Shown here piece after piece: positions 45,228-53,316 of a DNA stretch of 64,000 nucleotides; within the stretch, counting starts at the first letter, position 1; every line of letters starts with the position of its first letter. A model generated the notes under the pieces. It was not told the DNA's origin. It did not search any database and was given only the letters and a program-made list of their open reading frames with translations. This DNA comes from GYS-P2D sp964414425 (GTDB lineage Bacteria; Bacteroidota; Bacteroidia; Chitinophagales; Saprospiraceae): NCBI GenBank assembly GCA_964414425.1, contig CAYPWL010000014.1, forward strand, positions 14,288 through 78,287. Reading direction: 5' to 3'. Both the position numbers and the translations under genes were made by a program.

Positions 45228-45332
45228 TTATAGTGGATCAATCTTCACCATTTCAGTATTGAACATGCCGATGGTAGCCCAGAAGACATTGTAAATCAGG
45301 ATAGAACATATAATGCGCCCTCTACGACGCAA
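45228..45332 (-). CDS. Possible 34-residue membrane peptide overlapping the BASS transporter stop
   Basis: TTG-started frame overlapping the end of the transporter gene by 11 bases. The peptide has a basic start (MRRRGR), one hydrophobic stretch (IICSILIYNVFWATIGMF) and a short polar end (NTEMVKIDPL). The overlap would allow translational coupling. Chance is possible at this length, but the positive-then-hydrophobic layout is that of a small single-pass membrane protein. Confidence 0.3.
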   Translation of the reverse strand: MRRRGRIICSILIYNVFWATIGMFNTEMVKIDPL

Positions 45333-46224
45333 GAGCTCTCCCTCGCCACCATCTCGCTAAACTCAAGCCAGAAACGATATGCGAGATACCCCAAGCAGCG
45401 GCAACAATGGCCATACCGCCTAAGCCATCAAACTCATTAAAGATGATAATCAACCCTAGCCCAGAATTCTGAATGCCGACCTCGATCGTCACAGCACGTC
45501 GGTCATAATTAGAAAGCTTAAATATTGATGCCATAGTAAACCCTGTGGATAGACTAATCGCATTGTGCAGGATGACTACCGAGAAGAATATATAGTAGTA
45601 TTGTAAGAAGAAATCCCAATTGGAGATCGTGGCAAATACTACAAATGCCAAGAAAAAGATTACAGAGAGATTCTGCATGGGGCCTTTAAGTCGGTTGGCA
45701 ACTTTGGGTAACTTATACTTCATCCACATGCCAGCAATTGTAGGCGCAATGAGCAGTGTTACAACTATGATCAACATATTAAGAAAGCTAAGATTCAATG
45801 GATCAAGATCCTGTGAATTACTCACGTAAAGACCTCCCCAAAGTGCCATATTCAACGGAGTCATAACCGTTGCTGCCGCTGTCGATATTGCACTCATGGA
45901 TACAGATAATGCAGCATTGCCCTGGGCGTAATGTGTCAAGAAGTTACTGAGATTGCCGCCAGGACAAGATGCAATCAGAATCATCCCAAGAGCAATAGAT
46001 GGAATCGGCTGAAGAATCAACACTAAGAGGTATGTCAGTGCCGGAAAAATGAAAAATTGTGAGGCCAGTCCAATCGCTGCTGCCTTAGGGTTACGAGCTA
46101 CCTCTTTAAAGTCCGTCAACTGCATATTGAGTGCCACACCGAATACAATAAGGCCCAATATGATATTCATCACCTGGAGACCAGCACTGCTGAAGTTGAG
46201 TCTGACCAGATCAATTCCTTCCAT
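45322..46224 (-). CDS. Bile acid:sodium symporter family (BASS/SBF) transporter
   Basis: 300 residues, about nine or ten membrane helices. Core motifs: FGVALNMQLTDF near helix 2, and SCPGGNLSNFLTHYAQGNAALS (86-107) that holds the sodium-site crossover helix in this family. A second crossover carries TIEVGIQNSGLGLII. Bacterial members import bile acids, pantoate or other organic acids with sodium. The substrate is not predictable here. Separated from the Fur-family gene by 167 bases. Confidence 0.88.
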   Translation of the reverse strand: MEGIDLVRLNFSSAGLQVMNIILGLIVFGVALNMQLTDFKEVARNPKAAAIGLASQFFIFPALTYLLVLILQPIPSIALGMILIASCPGGNLSNFLTHYAQGNAALSVSMSAISTAAATVMTPLNMALWGGLYVSNSQDLDPLNLSFLNMLIIVVTLLIAPTIAGMWMKYKLPKVANRLKGPMQNLSVIFFLAFVVFATISNWDFFLQYYYIFFSVVILHNAISLSTGFTMASIFKLSNYDRRAVTIEVGIQNSGLGLIIIFNEFDGLGGMAIVAAAWGISHIVSGLSLARWWRGRALAS

Positions 46225-46285
46225 CCGCTAAATCTACGGAAAATGAGTTGGGTGGAAATAAGTAATATAGATTGGGAAGTAACTG

Positions 46286-46915
46286 TTATCTCCTACTTCT
46301 TGATCGACTCTTCTGTTGTACTCGTTCCTGTCGATTGAAAACATAGCCGACATGAAATCCTATTATTTGTTCAGAAAACAAGCTTGTTGCGTCTCCATTA
46401 GTTTCGAAAGTATTCGATACGTGTGACTCTATCCCTATAGAAACATTAAAGTCAAAAACGTAACGGTATCCTAATCCATATCCAAATCCATAACGTCTGT
46501 CAGCCTCAAAGAATGGTTCTTGTATATCAAAAACCGGCTGGTAAGTCAAAAACCCTTCTAGAAAAAAGCCGCCTCCATAGGATCTCTTCTTACCGAAGAA
46601 TCGTCTATATCCAACATCAAATCTGATATCCTTATGAGTTGCTCTATCAAAAACGGCAATTGGCACACCGAAAGTGGAATCTATTCCTATCTGTTCCCCT
46701 GTGCTGTGGGTATCATTCTTAAATAATAATCGCGCAAAAAGGGAGCGCTTGGAATCAAGACTAAACTCATACTGACCATTGATATAACCAAATTCTGAAA
46801 AGTATCCCAAGGGATCTATTGATATGGTATGTTGAGTCTGTCCATGAATGACAGCGGTTATAAATAGAAAGAAACAGGTTATCCAGAATTTTTTGATTAA
46901 AAACATAGGTATCAA
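46286..46915 (-). CDS. Predicted outer membrane beta-barrel protein
   Basis: 209 residues. Signal peptide ending VIHGQ, then alternating amphipathic strands with many aromatic and glycine residues (IRFDVGYRRFFGKKRSYGGGFFLEGF, YGFGYGLGYRYVFDFNVSIGIES). A basic tail (QQKSRSRSRR) ends it. It resembles small Bacteroidota barrels of the DUF3575/OmpW-like size class. Unusual is the final arginine-serine run after the last strand. Function unknown. Confidence 0.6.
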   Translation of the reverse strand: MIPMFLIKKFWITCFFLFITAVIHGQTQHTISIDPLGYFSEFGYINGQYEFSLDSKRSLFARLLFKNDTHSTGEQIGIDSTFGVPIAVFDRATHKDIRFDVGYRRFFGKKRSYGGGFFLEGFLTYQPVFDIQEPFFEADRRYGFGYGLGYRYVFDFNVSIGIESHVSNTFETNGDATSLFSEQIIGFHVGYVFNRQERVQQKSRSRSRR

Positions 46916-46971
46916 TATCTGTTTATTCTAGTTGCCATCTTACTCATAAAATAAGAGCGGCAACTTTATTT

Positions 46972-47598
46972 TTATTCTTGTAGCTCAAATCTTAAAGAAA
47001 TGATAGCGGCAGATATGAATACACCATCCTCAAATCGAGAAACATCTGTTGGCAGAAATTGGTCATTAGGCCTGCCCTGACAGAAAATATCTCCAAAACT
47101 TAATCCGCCTATTGGATTAGAAAAATCGCCGCCTAGTAAAATAAAAAACCCTCCAGTACACAATTCCATGTAACTGCAATCTTGGGAAACCTCCATAACA
47201 AGCACCATTCCATTAGCACCTTCAATTTCATAGAATTGATCCGCTATGTGTATAAAAGGAAAGGTTCCAATTGTATCTTGATCATCATTCCTAAATCGTA
47301 ACTGAGCAGTTTGCTCTTCTATAAGCGTGATACTAGTAAAAAATGCATCCTCAAAATCCTCAAATTCTTCTTCTGGAAACAATATATTAGTAATGCTATC
47401 AATATTCACTTCAAGAGGAACGAGTTCTCCATTAAGAATTTCATGGGGAAGATCTAATCGAATGACATCACTCGTTAATTCTAAATCATATTGAGATGGG
47501 AACCGAGGACAGGGTTCATCATTAGTATCACAACTCGAAATAAAAGATGCAAGAAAAATAACGAGAATAAGAGTTCCTAATTTATTTCGTAAAGACAT
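46972..47598 (-). CDS. Lipoprotein of unknown function
   Basis: 208 residues. Signal peptide with lipobox FISSC (C23) followed by an acidic mature start (DTNDEPCPRFP). The body has no domain that I recognise; it holds four further cysteines (CPRF, CSYMELC, CQGRP) that could form disulfides in the periplasm. It is 56 bases upstream of the barrel gene at 46286 in the same direction, so the two may be one transcript. Confidence 0.6.
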   Translation of the reverse strand: MSLRNKLGTLILVIFLASFISSCDTNDEPCPRFPSQYDLELTSDVIRLDLPHEILNGELVPLEVNIDSITNILFPEEEFEDFEDAFFTSITLIEEQTAQLRFRNDDQDTIGTFPFIHIADQFYEIEGANGMVLVMEVSQDCSYMELCTGGFFILLGGDFSNPIGGLSFGDIFCQGRPNDQFLPTDVSRFEDGVFISAAIISLRFELQE

Positions 47599-47735
47599 AG
47601 ATGACTGTATTAGACCTATAACAACATGAACATAAGGATATTAATACCTCTATTATAATATAAAAGACTGATTGTTAATATCGTTATCTTAAGTCCTGCA
47701 ATCCCAGTATAGTTATGGATCAAGCCATGCCTCTT

Positions 47736-48848
47736 TTACCTCACTATCTGATTAGTAATAACCAATTTGTAGCTCTCTAAATTCTCGACATCATCGTTTG
47801 AGATTAGTCGAGTACTATCACATGACATTACTATTGCCTCCACTCTACGATTTGCACTCGCACCAGCTTCATTACTTGGGTTAGGATTTATCATAAATCT
47901 ATTGCTATACCCACGAGCTAAGAGGCGGTCTGCGTCAATCCCTTCATCTACCAGATAGTTATGAATTTCTATACTGCGAGCGATGGAGAGACCATATGAT
48001 CTAATGTTTGGATCGTCTATTACTGCCCCCGGCTGATGAATGTGGCCGGCGAGCTCGATGCAAATTTCATCACTCTTTCTTAAAGCTGATGCCAAGGTCG
48101 TGAGAGAAGACTTGAATCGATCTAAGACAATACTCTTATCTCCGACAAATTGCACGTGTAATGCGACTTTATTGCCTTCTTTCATATCTACCATGGGCAC
48201 CTTGACATCGTCAACCTTAGCGCGTGCCGAGAGTCGCAAAGTCCGCACCTCTGGAAAGTGATTCTTTGCTTCAAAAATTAATTCCACTTCCCGCTTGAGA
48301 GGTACAGCTACTGAGAATCTCGCTCCACTGTCAATAGTGATTGTTCGTCGGATCCCACTGTCAAAAACATTGATTTCTAACCCCGTTACTGTTTCAGGAT
48401 CATCCGTACCTATGGTACCTTGAAAAAGTTTGAATGGCGTCCTTTGGAACACTTTAATTTCACTTCTTCTATCCTGAATTTTGGTTGATTCTTCTTTGGA
48501 TATAGCAAATTGTTCTCCGTGCCCTTTTCTGCGTATCCGACTATCATCAATTTGATGATCTTTTAACCAACTTACAATTGCATTTTTTCGACGATCTGAT
48601 AGGTTGATGTTGTAATCATTATTACCATCCGAGTCTGTATACGAGTCGATATAAAATTCAAGCTCGCTGGTATTCTGATACTCAAAGAAACTCATCAACA
48701 AACTATCATGGGTAGAACTCAACTCATATTGATCAGAATCGTAGTAAATAACAAGATTATCAATGAGAATAAGTGAGTCCTGTTGTGATAGAACTTTAGC
48801 TGAACTTGATGCCGATAAGAATACAACAAGAAGGATTATTGGACGCAA
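47736..48848 (-). CDS. Protein with two OmpA-like domains flanking a beta-sandwich module
   Basis: 370 residues with a signal peptide (ending VLSQ, ~22). The first OmpA_C-like domain is at ~30-135 (IYYDSDQYELSS, YTDSDGNNDYNINLSDRRKNAIVSWL, GHGEQ). A middle beta module is at ~140-225 (FKLFQGTIGTDD, carboxypeptidase-regulatory-like), and a second OmpA-like domain at ~230-350 (LDRFKSSLTTLASAL, LAGHIHQPG, LARGYSNRF, NRRVEAIVM). Both keep the LSxxRA/N-x-RRVE peptidoglycan-binding pattern in part. Two such domains in one periplasmic chain is uncommon. Monocistronic by position. Confidence 0.72.
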   Translation of the reverse strand: MRPIILLVVFLSASSSAKVLSQQDSLILIDNLVIYYDSDQYELSSTHDSLLMSFFEYQNTSELEFYIDSYTDSDGNNDYNINLSDRRKNAIVSWLKDHQIDDSRIRRKGHGEQFAISKEESTKIQDRRSEIKVFQRTPFKLFQGTIGTDDPETVTGLEINVFDSGIRRTITIDSGARFSVAVPLKREVELIFEAKNHFPEVRTLRLSARAKVDDVKVPMVDMKEGNKVALHVQFVGDKSIVLDRFKSSLTTLASALRKSDEICIELAGHIHQPGAVIDDPNIRSYGLSIARSIEIHNYLVDEGIDADRLLARGYSNRFMINPNPSNEAGASANRRVEAIVMSCDSTRLISNDDVENLESYKLVITNQIVR

Positions 48849-48985
48849 GGGATATAGTCTTTACCTAAATCAACGATTTTACAGTTACATTTCCAAGGTT
48901 GTAGAGCTATTTATCTATAGAAAGACTTAAAACTATCTTAAAAACCATTGAGGGTTGAAGCTGTTAACCTTATAAAATAAATCGA

Positions 48986-50611
48986 ATGTCAAACTCCGTC
49001 TATCGCATCCCTACCCCAAAGAATGAACCCATCCTAAGCTACCGCTCTGGCAGCGCAGAGAAAGAAGCAGTTCTGGCTACAATCAAAGAATTGAAATCAC
49101 GAGAAATCGATGTACCAATGGTCATAGGCGGACAAGACCTGGTGACTGTTGATAAGAGAAGGATTGCTGCACCACATGATATCAATCATACACTTGGCTA
49201 CTACAACTTCGGAGATGAACAGCATGTCAAACTCGCTATAGACGAAGCCCAAAAGGCTAAGCCGGCTTGGGAAGCTATGCCGTGGCAAGATCGTGCTGCG
49301 ATTTTTCTCAAAGCAGCAGATCTCATATCGGGACCACGACGAGCCTATATGAATGCGACAACCATGCTGGCACAGTCAAAAACCATCTATCAAGCCGAGA
49401 TCGATGCTGTCGCTGAGTTAGCCGACTTCCTGAGGTTCAATGTGCAGTATATGCAAGAGGTCTATGCTCAGCAGCCAGATAGCGCCAAGAATATTTGGAA
49501 TCTTCTGGAGTATCGTCCATTAGAGGGCTTTGTATTTGCGATCACACCCTTCAACTTTACTGCGATAGCTGGTAATCTACCAGCCTGTCCCGCCATGTTA
49601 GGTAATACGGTTGTATGGAAGCCTGCGGAATCACAGATCTACTCTGCTATAGCAGTGATGAATATCTTCAGAGAAGCTGGTCTGCCAGATGGGGTGATTA
49701 ACTTAATCTATACCGACGGACCGACCACTGGTGACATAGTCTTTAATCATAGAGATTTTGCAGGGCTGCACTTTACAGGTAGCACAGGTGTATTTAGGCA
49801 TCTATGGAAGACCATCGGAAACAATATTGAGACATACAGATCCTACCCGCGTATCGTCGGAGAGACAGGTGGCAAAGACTTCGTAATGGTTCATCAGTCG
49901 GCAGACCATGAGCAAGTCGCGACAGCTCTGGCCCGAGGAGCATTTGAGTTTCAAGGGCAGAAGTGTTCTGCTGCATCACGGGCATATATCCCTAAGTCGC
50001 TCTGGCCAAAAGTAAAGACTAAACTCATAGAACAGGTATCATCATTTAAGACAGGTAGTGTAGAAGATTTTTCCAACTTTATTTCTGCTGTGATTGACGA
50101 ACGGGCCTTTGATAAGATTGCTGCATATATCGATCAAATCAAGAAAGATAAAGGTGCAGATATCCTCATAGGTGGGGGCTATGACAAGTCCAAAGGATAC
50201 TTCATCGAGCCTACAGTAGTACAGGTTGACGATCCCATGTATACGACGATGTGTGAAGAGATATTTGGGCCAGTTCTGTCCATCTATGTCTACGCCGACG
50301 AGGACTATTCCGACATACTGAAGATTGTGGATAGCACATCACCATACGCATTAACAGGATCGATATTCGCATCAGATCGTGCAGCAGTTATAGAAGCACG
50401 CACGGCACTAAGAAACGCAGCAGGCAACTTCTATATCAATGACAAGCCTACTGGGGCAGTCGTAGGACAGCAGCCATTTGGTGGAGCCAGAGGGTCAGGA
50501 ACTAATGATAAGGCGGGCAGCATCTTAAATCTATATCGTTGGGTTTCTCCTCGTACAATCAAGGAGAGCTTTGTGGCGCCGAAGGATTATCGATATCCGT
50601 TTCTGGGGTAA
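48986..50611 (+). CDS. pruA: L-glutamate gamma-semialdehyde (1-pyrroline-5-carboxylate) dehydrogenase
   Basis: 541 residues, the ALDH4-type single-function enzyme. N-terminal NEPILSYRSGSAEK and PMVIGG segments, ITPFNFTAIAGNLPACPA, catalytic glutamate in VGETGGKDF, nucleophile C327 in FQGQKCSAASRAY, and EEIFGPVLSIYVY. GAVVGQQPFGGARGSGTNDKAG is the P5C dehydrogenase signature. It oxidises glutamate semialdehyde to glutamate in proline catabolism. Proline dehydrogenase is not adjacent. Confidence 0.94.
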   Translation: MSNSVYRIPTPKNEPILSYRSGSAEKEAVLATIKELKSREIDVPMVIGGQDLVTVDKRRIAAPHDINHTLGYYNFGDEQHVKLAIDEAQKAKPAWEAMPWQDRAAIFLKAADLISGPRRAYMNATTMLAQSKTIYQAEIDAVAELADFLRFNVQYMQEVYAQQPDSAKNIWNLLEYRPLEGFVFAITPFNFTAIAGNLPACPAMLGNTVVWKPAESQIYSAIAVMNIFREAGLPDGVINLIYTDGPTTGDIVFNHRDFAGLHFTGSTGVFRHLWKTIGNNIETYRSYPRIVGETGGKDFVMVHQSADHEQVATALARGAFEFQGQKCSAASRAYIPKSLWPKVKTKLIEQVSSFKTGSVEDFSNFISAVIDERAFDKIAAYIDQIKKDKGADILIGGGYDKSKGYFIEPTVVQVDDPMYTTMCEEIFGPVLSIYVYADEDYSDILKIVDSTSPYALTGSIFASDRAAVIEARTALRNAAGNFYINDKPTGAVVGQQPFGGARGSGTNDKAGSILNLYRWVSPRTIKESFVAPKDYRYPFLG

Positions 50612-51166
50612 GGGAAATCGCTGATGGCCCTCTCTTTATAAGAGGAGGAATAAAAAGTGTGCTATTACAGGGTGAGTTGGATCTGTCTGCTCCTATCGTT
50701 GCGCTCTAATGTGATACAAACCTGCAAAGACACTTTTCTGGCTGCGGAAAACTTTCCCATCAAAGTGATTCAATGGGTAATGACCCATTGGGATAGTCTG
50801 CTCCATTAGACCATTATTGCAAAACAGTGCTCTACAATCACTATTCAACGTTAATATGTAATGTAAATCGGAATCACAAGTTCCTACTCTTAGATTATGT
50901 TATCTACGTTAATACACATGAGCAGATCTACAAAACTTCTACATCTTATACATCCAAAGTTTCACTCGTGACAGATACGCAAAACTGGACCACCACATTA
51001 TACTGTCTCCTACTTATCACTCAGTGTAATTTATCATATCTTTTTAGCGCTTTTATGCTAAGCTCTTGTCATTACGGCTATTGCTGAGTATAAAAAATGT
51101 GGTTCCTACAAAAGCTCTACGTCTTAGATGCGTAACCTTATGACACACCCCTTAAGAGCAAACGAA
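50612..51166. other. Gene-free interval before the T9SS cargo gene
   Basis: 555 bases without a convincing gene. It contains a weak hairpin (CCTCT/AGAGG) just after pruA, a perfect dyad CAATGGGT-AATG-ACCCATTG at 50771-50790, and at 50817-50837 a degenerate copy of the 21-base dyad found at 52138. The 86-residue open frame at 50827 has no start context, signal or family resemblance and I do not believe it. Confidence 0.6.
50817..50837. repeat. Degenerate copy of the 21-base dyad element
   Basis: Matches the element at 52138 in 17 of 21 positions, with a good right half (CTCTACAA) and a decayed left half (TTGCAAAA). It lies on the 5' side of the T9SS cargo gene while two other copies lie on its 3' side. 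Confidence 0.45.
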
Positions 51167-51991
51167 ATGAAAAATTTAATCACACTTATCCTTGCAATCT
51201 TAGTTTCTGCAGTAGCATTTGGTCATGATGTCGAATTAAGATTCACAGAGAATAGAATTGAAGGAGATCTCTTATTCATAGATATTGATATTAAAGCAAC
51301 TAACTACGACTTTAACTTAGCGAGTCACAGCATCAGAGCTTATTACGACCACGCAGCACTTGAGTTAGTAGACGTAACAAGCCAACTACCAGAAGCTAAG
51401 TATAGCAGCCCAGCTATCGAGCAAATGTTTACTGATGGACAAGATGTACAACTCGGTGTTCTTCCTTTTGAAGATCACATGGGATTCATCAACATGAGTG
51501 TACAACTTGATGATAGCCAACAAGGTGGTGTAGACATAACTACTGAGTGGACTACAGTACACACAGCAACATTCAAAATCATCAACGACAGCAAAACAGC
51601 TCACATCGTATGGGCTCACGAAGCAAAGACTGCAGAGTTTGCAACAGCATTCGTAGAAGTAGCTGAGTGGGTTAATGCTGATGAGATCATTGCTAAGGAA
51701 GCATTTGACTTAGTAAACTTCGAAGAAGATATCAATAGAGCAGTAGAGGCAGAATTAGCATTTGAAGTGAAGATCGGACCTAATCCTACCAGCAGCGTTG
51801 CTAACATCTATCAAGATGTAGATGGTGCGATGTTAAGCGTAATCAACTTGAGAGGAAGCGTAGTTATCGAGCAGGCTTTAGAGCAAGGAACAACTACAAT
51901 CAATGTTGAAGGTTTAAGTAGCGGCAGCTACATATTCCTTGTCACTCAAGGAACTGAGAGTCACGCTGAGCAAGTGATGATCACAGACTAA
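51167..51991 (+). CDS. Secreted protein with cohesin-like domain and type A T9SS C-terminal sorting domain
   Basis: 274 residues from the ATG at 51167, which gives a clean signal peptide (MKNLITLILAILVSAVAFG); an in-frame ATG 39 bases upstream at 51128 is less likely. Residues ~20-175 look like a cohesin-type beta-sandwich (IDIDIKATNYDFNL, RAYYDHAALELVDVTSQL, HTATFKII). The C terminus (IGPNPTSSVANIYQ ... LSVINLRGSVV ... INVEGLSSGSYIFLVTQG ... QVMITD) is a type A T9SS sorting domain. It should thus leave the cell through the machinery whose core genes lie at 5.6-11.3 kb. Codon use appears even and strongly AT-adapted. A strong terminator follows. Confidence 0.85.
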   Translation: MKNLITLILAILVSAVAFGHDVELRFTENRIEGDLLFIDIDIKATNYDFNLASHSIRAYYDHAALELVDVTSQLPEAKYSSPAIEQMFTDGQDVQLGVLPFEDHMGFINMSVQLDDSQQGGVDITTEWTTVHTATFKIINDSKTAHIVWAHEAKTAEFATAFVEVAEWVNADEIIAKEAFDLVNFEEDINRAVEAELAFEVKIGPNPTSSVANIYQDVDGAMLSVINLRGSVVIEQALEQGTTTINVEGLSSGSYIFLVTQGTESHAEQVMITD

Positions 51992-52031
51992 TCAACCAGA
52001 ATTAAAGATGGAAATTTCGTTTATAAAGGTT

Positions 52032-52049
52032 TTCGACTGGGGAGTCGAA
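52032..52049 (+). other. Hairpin after the T9SS cargo gene
   Basis: TTCGACT-GGGG-AGTCGAA, a perfect 7-bp stem with a G4 loop, 41 bases after the cargo stop and just before the main terminator. It could protect the 3' end of the transcript. Confidence 0.4.
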
Positions 52050-52056
52050 GAATAGA

Positions 52057-52084
52057 GGCCAAGCAAATTGCTTGGTCTTTTTTT
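52057..52084 (+). terminator. Rho-independent terminator of the T9SS cargo gene
   Basis: CCAAGC-AAATT-GCTTGG (extendable to CCAAGCAA/TTGCTTGG) followed by TCTTTTTTTG. It lies 67 bases downstream of the stop codon at 51991. Confidence 0.88.
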
Positions 52085-52137
52085 GTTTGTGTTCCAAAGT
52101 CAAAGTCTGTTTCCTTCGGAAACACTTTCTTCCGTTA

Positions 52138-52158
52138 TTGTAGAACTGTGTTCTACAA
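52138..52158. repeat. 21-base dyad element, best copy
   Basis: Arms TTGTAGAA and TTCTACAA around CTGTG: a perfect 8-bp inverted repeat. Related sequences occur at 50817 and 52205 and I did not notice others in the window. It could be a small mobile or REP-like repeat, or a scar of transposition near the IS256 remnant. Confidence 0.5.
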
Positions 52159-52204
52159 TTCCTATAATATAACCCAAAGACAAGAAAACCCCATTTTCGG
52201 CTCA

Positions 52205-52224
52205 TTGCAGAACTGTATTCTATA
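52205..52224. repeat. Degenerate copy of the 21-base dyad element
   Basis: TTGCAGAACTGTATTCTATA, close to the element at 52138 with three changed bases and one missing end base. It ends ten bases before the region where the IS256 remnant's left end would lie. Confidence 0.45.
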
Positions 52225-52229
52225 GGCTA

Positions 52230-52762
52230 TGATGAAAAGTGTGTCAGATTTAAATATCTAATAAATTTGACATTATGAGAAAGAAGAAAAAAGAAGAACC
52301 CTTTGATTACTCGGTATTTGAGAAGGAGGCTATTAAGAAATTGCGATCTGGCAAAGGTTTTACTGGAGAAGGTGGAGCCTTGACTTGCTTATAGGAAGGA
52401 TACTTCAAGTCGCCTACGATGAAGAGTTGGAAGCGCATATAACTGAGACTAAGGAGGACAAGAATCGGAGGAATGGCAAATTAGAGAAGACATTAAAAAC
52501 TGGATTAAGAGAAGTTGCTGTAAATCCACCTCGAGATCGATTAGGGAGTTATGAGCCCCAAATAGTCAAGAAATGGGATCGGCACATAGCACCTGATATA
52601 GAACGGTAAATGTTGTCACTTTATGGTACTGGCACCAGTTATGCTGACATCAGTGAACACTTTCGTAAGATGTATGACGTCAACTATAGTCCCTCATTTA
52701 TCACACGAGTTACTAATAGAGTTATAGACGAAATCGAAAAATGGAAATCAAGACCATTAGAA
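52230..52762 (+). mobile_element. IS256-family insertion sequence remnant
   Basis: Only the 5' third of an IS256-type element remains: a possible left-end segment rich in T/A at about 52238-52274 and the N-terminal transposase coding region. No matching right end, no target duplication and no catalytic DDE region are visible before 53017. The element was therefore truncated by deletion at the point where homology stops (about 52762). Confidence 0.7.
52275..52762 (+). pseudogene. Decayed IS256-family transposase, N-terminal part only
   Basis: The frame from ATG 52275 (MRKKKKEEPFDYSVFEKEAI, then GEGGALTCL) stops at TAG 52392-52394. The homologous sequence goes on in the frame from 52385 (LIGRILQVAYDEELEAHI, NRRNGKLEKTLKTG, PRDRLGSYEPQIVKK), a one-base loss. 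That frame has an internal TAA at 52607-52609, after which MLSLYGTGTSYADISEHFRK and SPSFITRVTNRVIDEIEKW continue to WKSRPLE, where resemblance ends. The order matches IS256 (MULE-type) transposases up to the segment just before the first catalytic aspartate. So it cannot be active: frameshift, stop codon and loss of the catalytic half. Confidence 0.85.
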
Positions 52763-53017
52763 ATTCTTGATGTAATTCGAAGTAGGTCCATAAACCTTGG
52801 TTTTAATAATTTAAATCCAATTTTATGTAACGGTTGTCATCATCTTAATTCAAATTGTGATCATATCCGTATTGGAATGATAGTTTCATTCGAAAAGCTT
52901 GATTCTGGGGTCATCAATAAACTATTATACAATGGTTTTGATCCTATATTTGGTCATATACACGTTCCTCATATGCTATCAAATGGAGCCTTAATTGCAA
53001 TAGATCTAAGGCGCTAA
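52763..53017 (+). other. Unidentified open sequence fused to the transposase remnant
   Basis: The frame of the remnant continues for 84 codons past the end of transposase resemblance, to TAA 53015-53017. It includes CNGCHH, a possible internal start (MIVSFEKLDSGVINKLLYNG) and HIHVPHMLSNG. I recognise no family. It may be the tail of a gene cut by the insertion or deletion, or a chance open frame. Confidence 0.3.
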
Positions 53018-53085
53018 ATATGAAATAAGGAGGTTGTGGGTGGTATCATTTTTTACTTACTATGACGAACTGGTACGCTACAGCC

Positions 53086-53134
53086 ATAAAAAGAAATAAG
53101 CCCTGCGGAGCTCTATTTGTTCCGCTGGGCTTAT
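53086..53134 (-). terminator. Terminator of the tRNA-Arg transcript
   Basis: Outer stem ATAAGCCC/GGGCTTAT and inner stem GCGGA/TCCGC separated by a T-T mismatch. On the minus strand the stem is followed by the T-rich ATTTCTTTTTA. It begins 39 bases past the 3' end of the tRNA gene. Confidence 0.75.
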
Positions 53135-53172
53135 CTGATTTATATAAGAAACGCTGGAGTCCCTTATTTTAC

Positions 53173-53249
53173 TGGTGATTCCGCCAGGATTCGAACCTGG
53201 GACCTACTGATTAGAAGTCAGTTGCTCTATCCAGCTGAGCTACGGAACC
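53173..53249 (-). tRNA. tRNA-Arg, anticodon TCT, with encoded CCA
   Basis: On the minus strand: acceptor GGTTCCG pairing with CGGAATC (one G-T pair), D arm GCTC..GAGC, anticodon stem ACTGA/TCAGT with loop CTTCTAA (anticodon TCT, reading AGA), T arm CCAGG-TTCGAAT-CCTGG, discriminator A and genomic CCA. 77 bases including CCA. It flanks the decayed insertion sequence. tRNA-Arg genes are common integration targets, but no att repeat is seen. Confidence 0.96.
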
Positions 53250-53316
53250 TCGAATTGGCTGCAAATATAGAGTATATTATCTCATATAGAAACAAGAAAT
53301 TTCAAATATCATTCAG

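Noticed and set aside
50771..50790. Perfect dyad CAATGGGT-AATG-ACCCATTG as the pruA terminator
   Set aside because: It lies 160 bases past the stop and has no T-run on either strand; left unassigned.
50827..51087. An 86-codon open frame in the interval before the T9SS cargo gene
   Set aside because: No family resemblance, no sensible start context, no signal peptide, and composition like non-coding DNA; it sits among hairpins and a repeat.
53173..53249. tRNA-Arg as the attachment site of an integrated element
   Set aside because: No direct repeat of the tRNA 3' end and no integrase gene were found nearby; only a truncated IS256 remnant.
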